DNA of 12,518 bases from GCA-2862585 sp963991165 (GCA_963991165.1 CAXDOW010000055.1:1-12518); one strand, 5' to 3'. Positions 1 through 6,207 are shown, numbered from the stretch's first letter. Notes: generated by a model from the sequence alone, not told the origin. Numbers and translations: made by a program.

Positions 1-1
1 G

Positions 2-400
2 CTCAAGGATGGTTGGGAAAGTCTGACCGAAATCGCTGCTGAGTTGGAATCTCGCGAAGTTCGCATGATTGAATTTCTCGATCAGATTTACGGTCGTCCT
101 TCGGATGAACAGCTTGCACTTGCTCAGTCTGGGCAATCGGTTCGAGCCGTGCCCCCCCACCCGAATCGTACAGAGGCTATCTGGAAGCGTCTGAATCGCG
201 AGCGGGTACGAACAGGTCGTCCAATCATGCAGGGCGACACAGTGAGTGCGTGGGAGGCTTTCAATGCCATCCAAGGCTATGTGCAGCATGACGCACAAGC
301 CAAGAGTGGTTTCAAGGGTGAGTTCGACCGAATCCTCCGAGCTGCCAACGATCAAGCAGTCAATAAGGCTGAACGAATGGTTTTGGAACTTGCAGCTTAG
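2..400 (+). CDS. DUF932-family phage/plasmid protein, C-terminal part
   Basis: The reading frame is open from the window edge, so only the last 132 residues are present and the true start lies upstream. A TTG at position 44 is in frame but is probably internal. The segment around 'GDTVSAWEAFNAIQGYVQHDAQ' followed by '...FDRILRAANDQAV.KAERMVLELA' matches, from memory, the C-terminal region of DUF932 proteins (TIGR03299-type phage/plasmid-related proteins), which end with an 'AWxAfNAixxYxxH' helix. The molecular role of this family is not established. It is common in phages and plasmids, which supports a mobile-element origin. Base composition is richer in G+C than most of the window. The stop TAG touches an AGGAGG ribosome binding site for the next small ORF, so the two are probably co-transcribed and end at the terminator near 489-511. 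Confidence 0.75.
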   Translation, partial: LKDGWESLTEIAAELESREVRMIEFLDQIYGRPSDEQLALAQSGQSVRAVPPHPNRTEAIWKRLNRERVRTGRPIMQGDTVSAWEAFNAIQGYVQHDAQAKSGFKGEFDRILRAANDQAVNKAERMVLELAA

Positions 401-409
401 GAGGTTGTC

Positions 410-481
410 ATGTCAAGGTTTAACAGGTTCTTCATAATCTTCATCCTTGCATTTCTAACTTTCTACTTTGGAGAGGAGTAG
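410..481 (+). CDS. 23-residue hydrophobic microprotein
   Basis: This short ORF begins with ATG nine bases after the DUF932 stop and is preceded by a perfect AGGAGG ribosome binding site about five bases upstream. The 23-residue product has a basic N-terminus (MSRFNRF), a central hydrophobic run (FIIFILAFLTFYF) and an acidic GEE end, so it would be a single-pass membrane peptide oriented by the positive-inside rule. I do not recognise a family. The ideal ribosome binding site, the operon position and the terminator immediately downstream argue that it is translated. Its small size prevents certainty. Confidence 0.5.
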   Translation: MSRFNRFFIIFILAFLTFYFGEE

Positions 482-488
482 AACCGAG

Positions 489-511
489 CCACCCTTCGGG
501 GTGGTTTTTTT
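489..511 (+). terminator. Rho-independent terminator after the DUF932 operon
   Basis: CCACCC (489-494), a TTCG tetraloop (495-498) and GGGTGG (499-504) form a perfect GC-rich stem followed by seven T residues (505-511). This is a textbook intrinsic terminator for the DUF932 gene and the microprotein. Confidence 0.93.
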
Positions 512-533
512 ATTTCATACCACACAATCGACG

Positions 534-612
534 TAAGTCCTTTGGTAGCAACGACTTACGGCTGGCAGGGCCGACCCTCGTTGACCTAAGTCCTTATATA
601 CCAACAACTTAC
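534..612. repeat. Two 26-bp direct repeats, each with an internal dyad
   Basis: Copy 1 covers 534-559 and copy 2 covers 587-612, 53 bp apart. Both start with TAAGTCCTT and end with ACTTAC, and the middle parts differ at a few positions. Within each copy the ends are inverted: GTAAGTC (533-539) against GACTTAC (553-559) in copy 1, and TAAGT against ACTTA in copy 2. The pair lies just upstream of the promoter for the next gene. The architecture (tandem dyads near a promoter) would suit a dimeric DNA-binding protein or recombinase, but this is inference. Confidence 0.6.
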
Positions 613-653
613 ATCAATTCCATAATTACACTGTTTATATTTATCAACACCTA

Positions 654-681
654 TTGCATTTGACGATATATATTGTATACT
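654..681 (+). promoter_or_regulatory. Sigma70-type promoter with GACGATA spacer motif
   Basis: TTGCAT (654-659), a 16-bp spacer and TATACT (676-681) lie just upstream of the 'NGWTNRETW' gene. The spacer reads TTGACGATATATATTG, which carries the GACGATA motif found at the same place in other plus-strand promoters of this window (6685, 7404, 12483). A second -35 candidate, TTGACG at 660-665, lies inside this spacer but leaves no good -10 at the right distance. Confidence 0.6.
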
Positions 682-718
682 TATTAGTGTAATGGTTTTT
701 TATTTAATGAAAGAAAAA

Positions 719-928
719 ATGAGTAACAAAAAACACAATGGTTGGACCAATCGCGAAACTTGGCTTGTAGATCTATGGTTCGGTGAAGAGGCTAAGAAAA
801 ACTTGTGTGATAAATTCAAGCACAAATTTTTAGACCATCTTGCAGAACTTCCCTCTTGGGCACAAGACTTTATCGACTATGAAAAAATTGACTGGCTACA
901 ACTAGAAAAAGCATGGAGGGGGATATAG
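719..928 (+). CDS. Small 'NGWTNRETW' phage protein (DUF7249-like)
   Basis: The product is 69 residues with the start chosen at ATG 719 (MSNKKHNGWTNRETW...). The signature 'NGWTNRETWLVDLWFG' near the N-terminus is the hallmark of a small family found in many phages and plasmids (DUF7249-like, from memory), which usually starts a few residues before this motif. That is why I prefer 719 over the in-frame ATGs at 692 and 707; 692 would also lie within a few bases of the predicted transcription start. The ribosome binding site (GAAAG) is weak. Family function is unknown. It sits alone behind its own promoter. A GGGGG/CCCCC inverted repeat spans the stop codon, but no T-run follows it. Confidence 0.75.
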   Translation: MSNKKHNGWTNRETWLVDLWFGEEAKKNLCDKFKHKFLDHLAELPSWAQDFIDYEKIDWLQLEKAWRGI

Positions 929-963
929 CCCCCAAACAGGGGAAACCCAGGCGGCTCGGGGCT

Positions 964-1073
964 GTCCCACCCGTACCAACCTGATTTCATTAGAAGCTTA
1001 GGGCTCTAGGAATTTGCAGCATTTGTCTCACTCGTACCAACCTGATTTCATTAGAAGCTCTGGCCTCTGGAAA
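964..1073. repeat. Two near-identical 49-bp direct repeats
   Basis: Copy 1 is at 964-1012 and copy 2 at 1025-1073. Both contain CGTACCAACCTGATTTCATT (20 bp) followed by AGAAGCT and then a variable CTCT-G-GGAA end. They differ at only a few positions and are separated by 12 bp, a period of 61 bp. No ORF covers them. No obvious CRISPR, tRNA or insertion-sequence end is visible. They fill the gap between the small plus-strand gene and the bidirectional terminator. Confidence 0.8.
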
Positions 1074-1154
1074 AATAGTCTAATTCTATAGAAAGTGTGT
1101 TTACAACTGCTCAAAGGGTGCCCGCAAAACTTTCGTTGAATTTAGAAGTGGAGT

Positions 1155-1203
1155 GTCTTAGTCCTAGTATTCTGATTCATTAGATGTCCACAGCTCTATA
1201 AAA
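1155..1203. repeat. Degenerate third copy of the 49-bp repeat
   Basis: Starting with GTCTTAGTCC and continuing through CTGATTCATTAGATG and CAGCTCTATAAA, this stretch aligns along its whole length with the two copies at 964 and 1025, with one gap and more substitutions. It abuts the terminator at 1199. The spacing (130 bp from copy 2) is about twice the 61-bp period, so an intermediate copy may have decayed. Confidence 0.45.
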
Positions 1204-1240
1204 AAACCCCAAACAATTATGAATGGGGTCTTTATTATTA
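1199..1240 (-). terminator. Intrinsic terminator, probably bidirectional
   Basis: AAAAACCCCA (1202-1211) can pair with TGGGGTCTTT (1224-1233), giving about ten base pairs with one wobble, and a 12-base loop. On the minus strand the stem is followed by a run of T residues, so it would terminate the protease/membrane-protein operon. On the plus strand the following CTTTATTATT is less ideal but may also work. Confidence 0.75.
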
Positions 1241-1266
1241 ATGTAGCAGAAGATGTGGGCTATCTA

Positions 1267-1602
1267 TCAAAATGACCAAAAATTGGTGGGTGTGTATAAA
1301 AACATAGCAACAAGAAATAATTGAGCTATTGAAAGAGCCACTAAGCATACCAATGCCACTTTTGGCTTCCATTTCCACACATATAATAAGATCAAAGCAA
1401 TACCCCAAAGCAATGACATTTTAACAGTCATAAACAGAGCTGGATTGCCACCATCTAATTCCAATAGCCAACTACCCACTGGGTTTAGTTCTTCTGACAC
1501 TATAACTTGTTGTAATTTAATTGTGAGATAATGATCGAGCATACTAACGCCCCATATCCACAAAAATAAAACACTTGCTAAAATTTTGTTTTGTGTGCTC
1601 AC
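1267..1602 (-). CDS. Small membrane protein, DUF5658-like
   Basis: The product is 111 residues with three probable membrane segments at about 7-22, 54-76 and 81-104. An 'EELNPVGSWLL' motif (about 37-47) follows the first segment, after a 'LDHYLT' turn. This arrangement (a first helix ending in D, then E-x-NP, then two further helices) is what I recall for DUF5658 membrane proteins, whose function is unknown. Translation starts at GTG 1602 and overlaps the protease stop (GTGA, 4 bp), so the two are translationally coupled. That coupling suggests a shared job at the membrane, perhaps anchoring or regulating the protease, but this is inference. The transcript ends at the hairpin near 1199-1240. 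Confidence 0.7.
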   Translation of the reverse strand: MSTQNKILASVLFLWIWGVSMLDHYLTIKLQQVIVSEELNPVGSWLLELDGGNPALFMTVKMSLLWGIALILLYVWKWKPKVALVCLVALSIAQLFLVAMFLYTPTNFWSF

Positions 1603-2327
1603 TTTTTACTTTCTTTTGTTAAATTTAAAAGCGGGGCAGGAGGAGTAGTCTTGTATTCATCTATAAATTCTTTTATTCTTAAAATGTTGCTAGAGTAAAT
1701 AGGCCCAACAATCATTCTTTTTGTTTCTTTGTATCTTTTGATGCCATCTCCATAGCAAATAACGCCTACAATCTTACCATTATAAACAACAGGACCGCCA
1801 CTATCGCCCTGAATTGCCCATGAAAAGATAATGTGAGAAAGAGTCATCATATTCCTGCCACCATATTTTGCAGACCAATGCCTAACTTCTCCTGCTCCAT
1901 AGCCCGAAAGTAAAACTTCCTCGTCACATTTTGGTGAGGCAGAAGATATTTCAGTCACAGGAACACTGTTAGGAATCAATGCTTTTATAACCGCCAAGTC
2001 ATTGCCTGGATCATTTCTTATTTCCAAATCTTTAACTGGTATGGCATTTTTAGTTATTGAACCATCAAAAAACACAACATGAAAAGTAACTTCCATACTG
2101 CTCACACAATGAGAAGCTGTAACAATCAGCCCCAAGTAAAATCCTTCATAATCTTTTGAGTCGGCCAGCTTCTTAACAACAGCCCCACTTCCTCCAGAAC
2201 TGTCACTTGATATAATCTTAACAACACTTTTTGCATGGGGCGGCTGCTCAACCAGATCCCAAGTTTGTGCCGCTAAGTTCTTACACCCAAAAATTACCAA
2301 AACAAGTGCTAAAATTAAACAACGCAT
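1599..2327 (-). CDS. Exported trypsin-like serine protease
   Basis: The product is 242 residues from ATG 2327, chosen because a GAAAGG ribosome binding site lies seven bases upstream and a signal sequence follows directly (MRCLILALVLVIFGC...); an in-frame start at 2372 would bury that signal. Chymotrypsin-fold features are complete: 'TASHC' with the catalytic His at 73, 'NDLAV' with Asp at 110, and 'GDSGGP' with Ser at 176, followed by 'GKIVGVICYG'. A glycine/serine-rich 'SSGGSGAVV' precedes the His segment, as in secreted trypsin/DegP-like proteases. 'IFGC' at 12-15 is a poor lipobox, so either lipoprotein processing or cleavage after 'NLAA' is possible. No PDZ domain is present. The C-terminal tail is proline/lysine rich. 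It would act in the periplasm or outside the cell; the substrate is unknown. Confidence 0.88.
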   Translation of the reverse strand: MRCLILALVLVIFGCKNLAAQTWDLVEQPPHAKSVVKIISSDSSGGSGAVVKKLADSKDYEGFYLGLIVTASHCVSSMEVTFHVVFFDGSITKNAIPVKDLEIRNDPGNDLAVIKALIPNSVPVTEISSASPKCDEEVLLSGYGAGEVRHWSAKYGGRNMMTLSHIIFSWAIQGDSGGPVVYNGKIVGVICYGDGIKRYKETKRMIVGPIYSSNILRIKEFIDEYKTTPPAPLLNLTKESKK

Positions 2328-2354
2328 AGTTAAACCTTTCGAGAAGAGTGCTGA

Positions 2355-2395
2355 CTGAAAGGTTATACACAAAATACAAAAAATTAATGTGCAAA
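2355..2395 (-). promoter_or_regulatory. TTGTGTATAA box upstream of the protease
   Basis: On the minus strand, ATTTTTTGTATTTTGTG runs into TATAAC, with the TTGTGTATAA core at 2363-2372. A near-copy (ATTTTTTATATATTGTG then TATAAG) precedes the acyltransferase operon at 12434-12443. No convincing -35 hexamer lies 16-18 bp upstream; TTGCAC is too far away. It may be a second promoter class of the element. Confidence 0.4.
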
Positions 2396-2409
2396 ATAAT
2401 AAAAAGAGT

Positions 2410-2468
2410 GAGCCGCTATGACAGTATGAACAAGCCGAGAAGACTTGTGATGGCCTGAACAGCGACCC
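2410..2468 (-). ncRNA. Structured leader hairpin, copy A (upstream of protease)
   Basis: Read on the minus strand, GGGTCGCTGT (2468-2459) pairs with ATAGCGGCTC (2419-2410), and ACAAG/CTTGT forms a terminal stem. Between these stems is an internal loop with the segments CTGTTCAG-nn-CATCA and GTTCATACTGTCA. The same loop segments occur in the hairpin at 6724-6784, while the paired bases differ in compensatory ways (AAG/CTT here, GGG/CCC there). The hairpin ends 82 nt before the protease start codon. It may be an RNase III processing site or a cis-regulatory RNA. Confidence 0.65.
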
Positions 2469-2477
2469 ACCCTCAAT

Positions 2478-2852
2478 TTAATAATCTAAGCCAATTTCTT
2501 TTATAAGATCAGGCCAATAATGTTCTATTATCTTTTTAATAACAAAAGTAATAACTTGTCTGGCAACCCAAATCCACACAAAGTCAGGAACAAACCAACT
2601 TCTGTTATGGTCACTCAGATTGATCCTACTTGCAATGTAACGCCTCAGTTCGATTCTGCACTCTCTTTGAGTGTCAAAATTTTCCAATGCACCATATTTC
2701 CAAGGTTGATCATCAAACCATCCTTGAGCCTCATCAAGAACATCACGTCCAAGATCAACAATATTATCTTGAAACTTCCGTCTCTTCATTTGAGACTGAC
2801 TAAAGCTCTTTATTTGTGGCAAGAAAAGAGATTGATCAATTTTAATGGTCAT
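2478..2852 (-). CDS. Unknown 124-residue protein with aromatic C-terminal helix
   Basis: The start is ATG 2852, preceded by GGGGAGG at good spacing; the upstream in-frame GTG at 2873 has no such site. The N-terminal half is polar (MTIKIDQSLFLPQIKSFSQSQMKRRK...) and the middle has 'DVLDEAQGWFDDQPWKYG'. Residues about 90-118 ('WFVPDFVWIWVARQVITFVI...EHYW') are strongly hydrophobic and aromatic; with lysines interspersed they suggest an amphipathic or membrane-associated helix rather than a clean transmembrane segment. I do not recognise a family. It is the first gene of the minus-strand block that continues through the protease and the DUF5658-like protein, and the structured hairpin at 2410-2468 lies between it and the protease. 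A moderate promoter is visible at 2913-2941. Confidence 0.65.
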   Translation of the reverse strand: MTIKIDQSLFLPQIKSFSQSQMKRRKFQDNIVDLGRDVLDEAQGWFDDQPWKYGALENFDTQRECRIELRRYIASRINLSDHNRSWFVPDFVWIWVARQVITFVIKKIIEHYWPDLIKEIGLDY

Positions 2853-2912
2853 GTCTGCCTCCCCTTGTCGCACCCAAACTACTCTGCTTGATGTTTGTCA
2901 TTTTAGTGTTTC

Positions 2913-2941
2913 CCTATATGCAAAAAGTACACTTTTACCAA
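2913..2941 (-). promoter_or_regulatory. Probable promoter for the 2478-2852 gene
   Basis: On the minus strand TTGGTA (2941-2936), a 17-bp spacer and TATAGG (2918-2913) resemble a moderate sigma70 promoter. The predicted RNA would start near 2906, about 54 nt before the start codon. The spacer contains the dyad AAAGTGTACTTT, a possible operator. Confidence 0.4.
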
Positions 2942-3591
2942 TGTTTTACCGAGTGAGACAAAATCTACATTCTCCATTCATAAGTGGGTAGAAGTCTTAG
3001 ACAACATGTTTGACACCCCCATAGGTAGTGTCTTACCCTAACCTTCAATGATATTTTCTTCTCTGCTACAACGCCGAAGGCGACAGAAAATCTGTCTTCA
3101 AGTCCGAAAGGAGAACAAATCAATCGGATATAACACCTTATATTCATTCATTTTTACGGATTTTGCACGATAAATATCGAGTTTGAGCCTATTTTTTGCA
3201 GGTTTTTACAGTCTGAGGCCCCAAATTGCCCAAAATAACTTTATAGTGTAACTTATTGCCGATGGACGAGGTTGACAAAATCAATCCCACAAAAAATCCA
3301 CACACCTCCTTTTGTTTGTATGTAGTGTATTATATGTGTATGTTATATATATGTATTTGTTTTTATATTTAGTAATAATGTTATTGTTGTTAAGTCAACT
3401 ATTTGTTGGTAAAGTCTATGTTTGCCCATATTTATTTTTTGAAGCAAGCTCTTGCATTTGGCGGCTTGTATGGTACAATTTTAATATATATTTAGTGGGT
3501 ATTTACTGTGCATTTTGAGCAAAAAAAACCTATTATAATGCAAGGGATTTAACTTTAATTTGGGGCCACCGCCTAGAAAAGGGAATATTAA
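2942..3591. other. 650-bp non-coding gap with hairpins and AT-rich tract
   Basis: No convincing gene is visible here. Two back-to-back perfect hairpins lie at 3072-3096 (CGCC-GAA-GGCG and GACAGA-AAA-TCTGTC). A short dyad, CGATA-AA-TATCG, lies at 3168-3179 and resembles the CGATAA core of the plus-strand promoters. From 3310 to 3390 the sequence is extremely A/T- and TG-rich with TATATATA. A plus-strand promoter follows at 3452. The gap separates divergently transcribed genes and could hold a replication origin, a small RNA or only control sequences. Confidence 0.4.
3452..3479 (+). promoter_or_regulatory. Promoter for the zinc-ribbon gene
   Basis: TTGCAT (3452-3457), a 16-bp spacer and TACAAT (3474-3479) fit a sigma70 promoter about 110 bp upstream of the small gene at 3592. 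The spacer lacks the GACGATA motif of the other plus-strand promoters. A second perfect -10, TATAAT at 3534-3539, is closer to the gene but has no good -35. Confidence 0.45.
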
Positions 3592-3786
3592 ATGACAGAA
3601 AAAAATAAAAAAGAAGAAAAAGTTAGTAAAATTCGTAGGGAGATGTGCATTGATTGCTGTGAGGCAACAAGGGACTTTTATCCTATTAGCACAAACAGAG
3701 GCATGGTTTATAGATGTGCCCCGTGCCACGAACTATGGGTACTTCGCAGCACGAGGATGAGTGTATACAATCAACATCCAGAGTAA
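3592..3786 (+). CDS. Small zinc-ribbon protein
   Basis: The product is 64 residues starting at ATG 3592, with an AAGGGA ribosome binding site upstream. After a lysine-rich N-terminus (MTEKNKKEEKVSKIRREM) come two CxxC pairs, 'CIDC' (19-22) and 'CAPC' (42-45), about 19 residues apart. This is the layout of a zinc ribbon. A further Cys23 and His46 lie next to the pairs. A basic tail plus a zinc knuckle suggests nucleic-acid or protein binding, for example a small regulator of transcription, but no specific family is recognised. It is monocistronic and converges with the tailspike gene, whose stop lies 33 bp away. Confidence 0.7.
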   Translation: MTEKNKKEEKVSKIRREMCIDCCEATRDFYPISTNRGMVYRCAPCHELWVLRSTRMSVYNQHPE

Positions 3787-3819
3787 ACAATTATATACTA
3801 TTTACCGTGTATGTTAAAC

Positions 3820-6129
3820 CTAAATAAACGCCTTAAAGCTGTCAAAGTAAAACCGATTCGCCGCTCCAGAAAGAATGCCAACATTGGTTTCCGACTCGTT
3901 AAAAGTCTCTTGAGCTGTAAGCTGTACGCCACCTATTTTTGCAGTTACAATGGGACCGTTACACCTGACAGAAATGGCACAGCTATCACCAATAGAAAGT
4001 CCTGTCTGGCTTGCCAACGTAGTTTTAGAACCCAGTTCTTTTTTAACGATGCGAACCTCTGTGCCTGTACCATTAACGACTGCCGCGAGAAAATTATCAT
4101 CGTCTAAATAACGAAAAGCCAGACCGCCGAAGGAAGAAGTCGTTACCAGTCGAACTTCTGATTCTAGGTTGAAATCCGACATTCCAAGGTCAATGTAAGC
4201 TGCCTGATCGCCCCCTGTGGCCGTCCTAGCCTCGCCCAAACTAGCTATTGCGGTAAAATTACCAGCTGTACTTAACGACCATACTGTGCCATTTAGGAAC
4301 GTGTCGAGAGTTCGAGAAGATAATACAGTATTAGAACCGACTTCGAAAAGATCCTCTGCAACCACTGCCTCAAGAATGGATTTTACAGGAGTCCAGATGC
4401 CAGAATTGTAGGCATAAACAAGAGCAACTCCCGCAGTTTTTCGTTGATATAAATCACCCTCGTTAGCTGTGAAATCAGGAACACCATCACCAGCCCATGT
4501 ACTACTGCTTACTTTGTATCTAGTCGCACCAGAAAGTACAATATCCGTAGTAGTTCCAGAATAATTATTATCTATCAGTAATGTGCCAGTCTGTGTGTCG
4601 TCAATAGCTGTAATGACGACTCCACGGTCACAGTCTTTAAACGTGTTTCCGCTCACATCAAAAACTTCCCACCCGTTGGCTGCATCGTCAGTTGATGTCG
4701 CAGCAACGCCAGTATAGCAGTTTTCTATAATGTTTCCCTTGATCAATATGGGTTGAGATTGCCCAGGAGTGGTGGGGTTGTCCCTGACCCTAATACCCTC
4801 CAGGCTTGCAGCTTTCATTGTTGCATTGCCAACAATCCTATTGTTGGCGATGATACCGCCGTCAAAACCGTTTTCTGATTTTACTGGGACTCCATTTCCA
4901 TTGTGAATAATGGTATTATGCGATATATCTATATTCCCAGGACGCTCGCTAGACTGTTGCTGTAAATTTACCGCCGTTTGGTCTCCGTTGGACTCAATGC
5001 GGTTCCCAATTGCTTTAAAGCCTTCGTTTTGGCTTAGGATATCAAAAAGCGTCTCTGTAGGGCTTGCTGGGCCGATAAAAACATTGTTTTCGATTTGAGC
5101 GTTTCGAGTTTTGAAGAATCTCACATTAGACTCGACAAATATATTACCGGCGACAACTAGGTGATCTAGTGGGTGGGTTGAACTACCTCCGCCAAATCCG
5201 ACTCCAAACCCTGGTACATCCTTAGACTTAAAGATATTGCCTGTAAAAGTATGGTACTTGCTAGGCAGAAGAGGTGAAGTGGGCTCATAGTCAAGCACTT
5301 GATCTGTCCCGCGAGCTATTCCATCTTCATCAACGCCGTCGAATATACAGCCGTTAACTACAAGGTCAGAAACTTGCCGCTGCATCACCACGCCAGCACG
5401 TTTACAACCCAGAAAAGCACATGCATTTATTTGTATGCGTGTCACCTCCTCAGCTGCACCATTACCCAAGAACTTAATACCGTCCCCTTGAGAACGTGTA
5501 AAAATACAATTATGCCATTGAATGTTATCACAATTCACGACGTTAAAAATATGCATCTGCTCCTGAACGCCAGTGTGATTATGAAAGTTTCCGTCAAATC
5601 TAATGTTCGAAATCTGCCAGTTGTTGCAGCTATTGAGCGAAAACATGTGCGGATCTGACCCACTACTATAGTCCGCCACCTCGTAGATTAGGGTGGTGGC
5701 TGTCCGTCCCGCACCCACCATTGTCACATCATTAAAACCAGAGGTAAGGTTGAAAATTGGACCACTTCCTGCTGTCGTTGGTGAGCCAATTTCATACACG
5801 CCAGGATCAAATACTACAGTCCCTTTAGCCGCCGATGCTGCTGTGATAGCTTGAAGAATGGCAGCTTGGTTTACTCGTGGATCATTTCCAGGTGCTGCAC
5901 CATAATCTCGTACATGTTCTCGATTGTCGTCAATGGCCACAGGGGTTCCAACCCCTCCTCCGTAGTAGTTAACATCATCCAATCTAGTGTTGAGGATTAG
6001 GGACTGCTCAGTAGGATCGGTATCTATGGCTGGATGAATAAACTTGTAATTAGAAAAACCTCCCTTGACAGTTGTCGATCCTTGATTATAATCAGAAGAA
6101 GGGTTTACCTTCTTAAAGACATCCGACAT
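3820..6129 (-). CDS. Tailspike-like beta-helix protein (pectate-lyase superfamily)
   Basis: The product is 769 residues from ATG 6129, with an AAGGGG ribosome binding site. Residues 1-60 form a short head that would attach to the virion. Residues 65-120 ('REHVRDYGAAPGNDPRVNQAAILQAI...GTVVFDPGVYEI') match the entry of the Pectate_lyase_3 right-handed beta-helix. Residues 130-535 show repeated coils with N-asparagine ladders ('ISNIRFDGN', 'VVAGNIFVES', 'QIENNVFIG', 'IDISHNTIIHN', 'ILIKGNIIEN', 'DVSGNTFKDC'). Residues 545-582 ('GVPDFTANEGDLYQRK...YNSGIWTPV') resemble a linker module of phage adhesins. The last 180 residues ('YIDLGMSDFNLESEVRL...GGLAFRYLDDDNFLAAVV...') look like a concanavalin/LamG-type jelly roll. 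The role would be binding and possibly cutting host surface polysaccharide. Composition is richer in G+C than neighbours, consistent with modular acquisition. Catalytic residues cannot be assigned. Confidence 0.88.
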   Translation of the reverse strand: MSDVFKKVNPSSDYNQGSTTVKGGFSNYKFIHPAIDTDPTEQSLILNTRLDDVNYYGGGVGTPVAIDDNREHVRDYGAAPGNDPRVNQAAILQAITAASAAKGTVVFDPGVYEIGSPTTAGSGPIFNLTSGFNDVTMVGAGRTATTLIYEVADYSSGSDPHMFSLNSCNNWQISNIRFDGNFHNHTGVQEQMHIFNVVNCDNIQWHNCIFTRSQGDGIKFLGNGAAEEVTRIQINACAFLGCKRAGVVMQRQVSDLVVNGCIFDGVDEDGIARGTDQVLDYEPTSPLLPSKYHTFTGNIFKSKDVPGFGVGFGGGSSTHPLDHLVVAGNIFVESNVRFFKTRNAQIENNVFIGPASPTETLFDILSQNEGFKAIGNRIESNGDQTAVNLQQQSSERPGNIDISHNTIIHNGNGVPVKSENGFDGGIIANNRIVGNATMKAASLEGIRVRDNPTTPGQSQPILIKGNIIENCYTGVAATSTDDAANGWEVFDVSGNTFKDCDRGVVITAIDDTQTGTLLIDNNYSGTTTDIVLSGATRYKVSSSTWAGDGVPDFTANEGDLYQRKTAGVALVYAYNSGIWTPVKSILEAVVAEDLFEVGSNTVLSSRTLDTFLNGTVWSLSTAGNFTAIASLGEARTATGGDQAAYIDLGMSDFNLESEVRLVTTSSFGGLAFRYLDDDNFLAAVVNGTGTEVRIVKKELGSKTTLASQTGLSIGDSCAISVRCNGPIVTAKIGGVQLTAQETFNESETNVGILSGAANRFYFDSFKAFI

Positions 6130-6167
6130 TACTTATCCCCTTAACAAGAAATTTTTGTACTGAGCAT

Positions 6168-6195
6168 TTGACAATCATGCCCCTTGCAGTATAAT
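6168..6195 (+). promoter_or_regulatory. Consensus promoter pointing into the thioredoxin gene (antisense)
   Basis: TTGACA (6168-6173), a 16-bp spacer and TATAAT (6190-6195) are both perfect hexamers, but the next gene downstream is on the opposite strand. The spacer (ATCATGCCCCTTGCAG) lacks the GACGATA motif. CCCC in the spacer can pair with GGGG just after the -10. The product would be an RNA antisense to the thioredoxin gene, or a long leader reaching the HAD gene. Confidence 0.5.
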
Positions 6196-6207
6196 GGGGT
6201 CATAAAG

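Noticed and set aside
918..933. GGGGG-ATATAG-CCCCC hairpin as a terminator of the 719-928 gene
   Set aside because: The stem overlaps the stop codon and is not followed by a T-run, so it is at best a weak structure.
964..1203. Possible CRISPR array
   Set aside because: There are only two good copies of 49 bp with a 12-bp gap, the third is degenerate, spacers are not of regular size and no cas genes are present.
2965..3147. 60-residue minus-strand frame
   Set aside because: No ribosome binding site, unusual Cys/Arg mix and no domain pattern; it lies over hairpins in a non-coding gap.
3312..3518. 68-residue plus-strand frame of extreme hydrophobicity (TTG start)
   Set aside because: It arises from a T/TG-rich low-complexity tract, has no credible start or promoter of its own, and its residues simply mirror base composition.
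3820..6129. Plus-strand frames inside the tailspike gene (for example 4217-4411, 4910-5098, 5299-5658)
   Set aside because: They lie opposite a long, domain-rich gene and show no ribosome binding sites or recognisable protein features.
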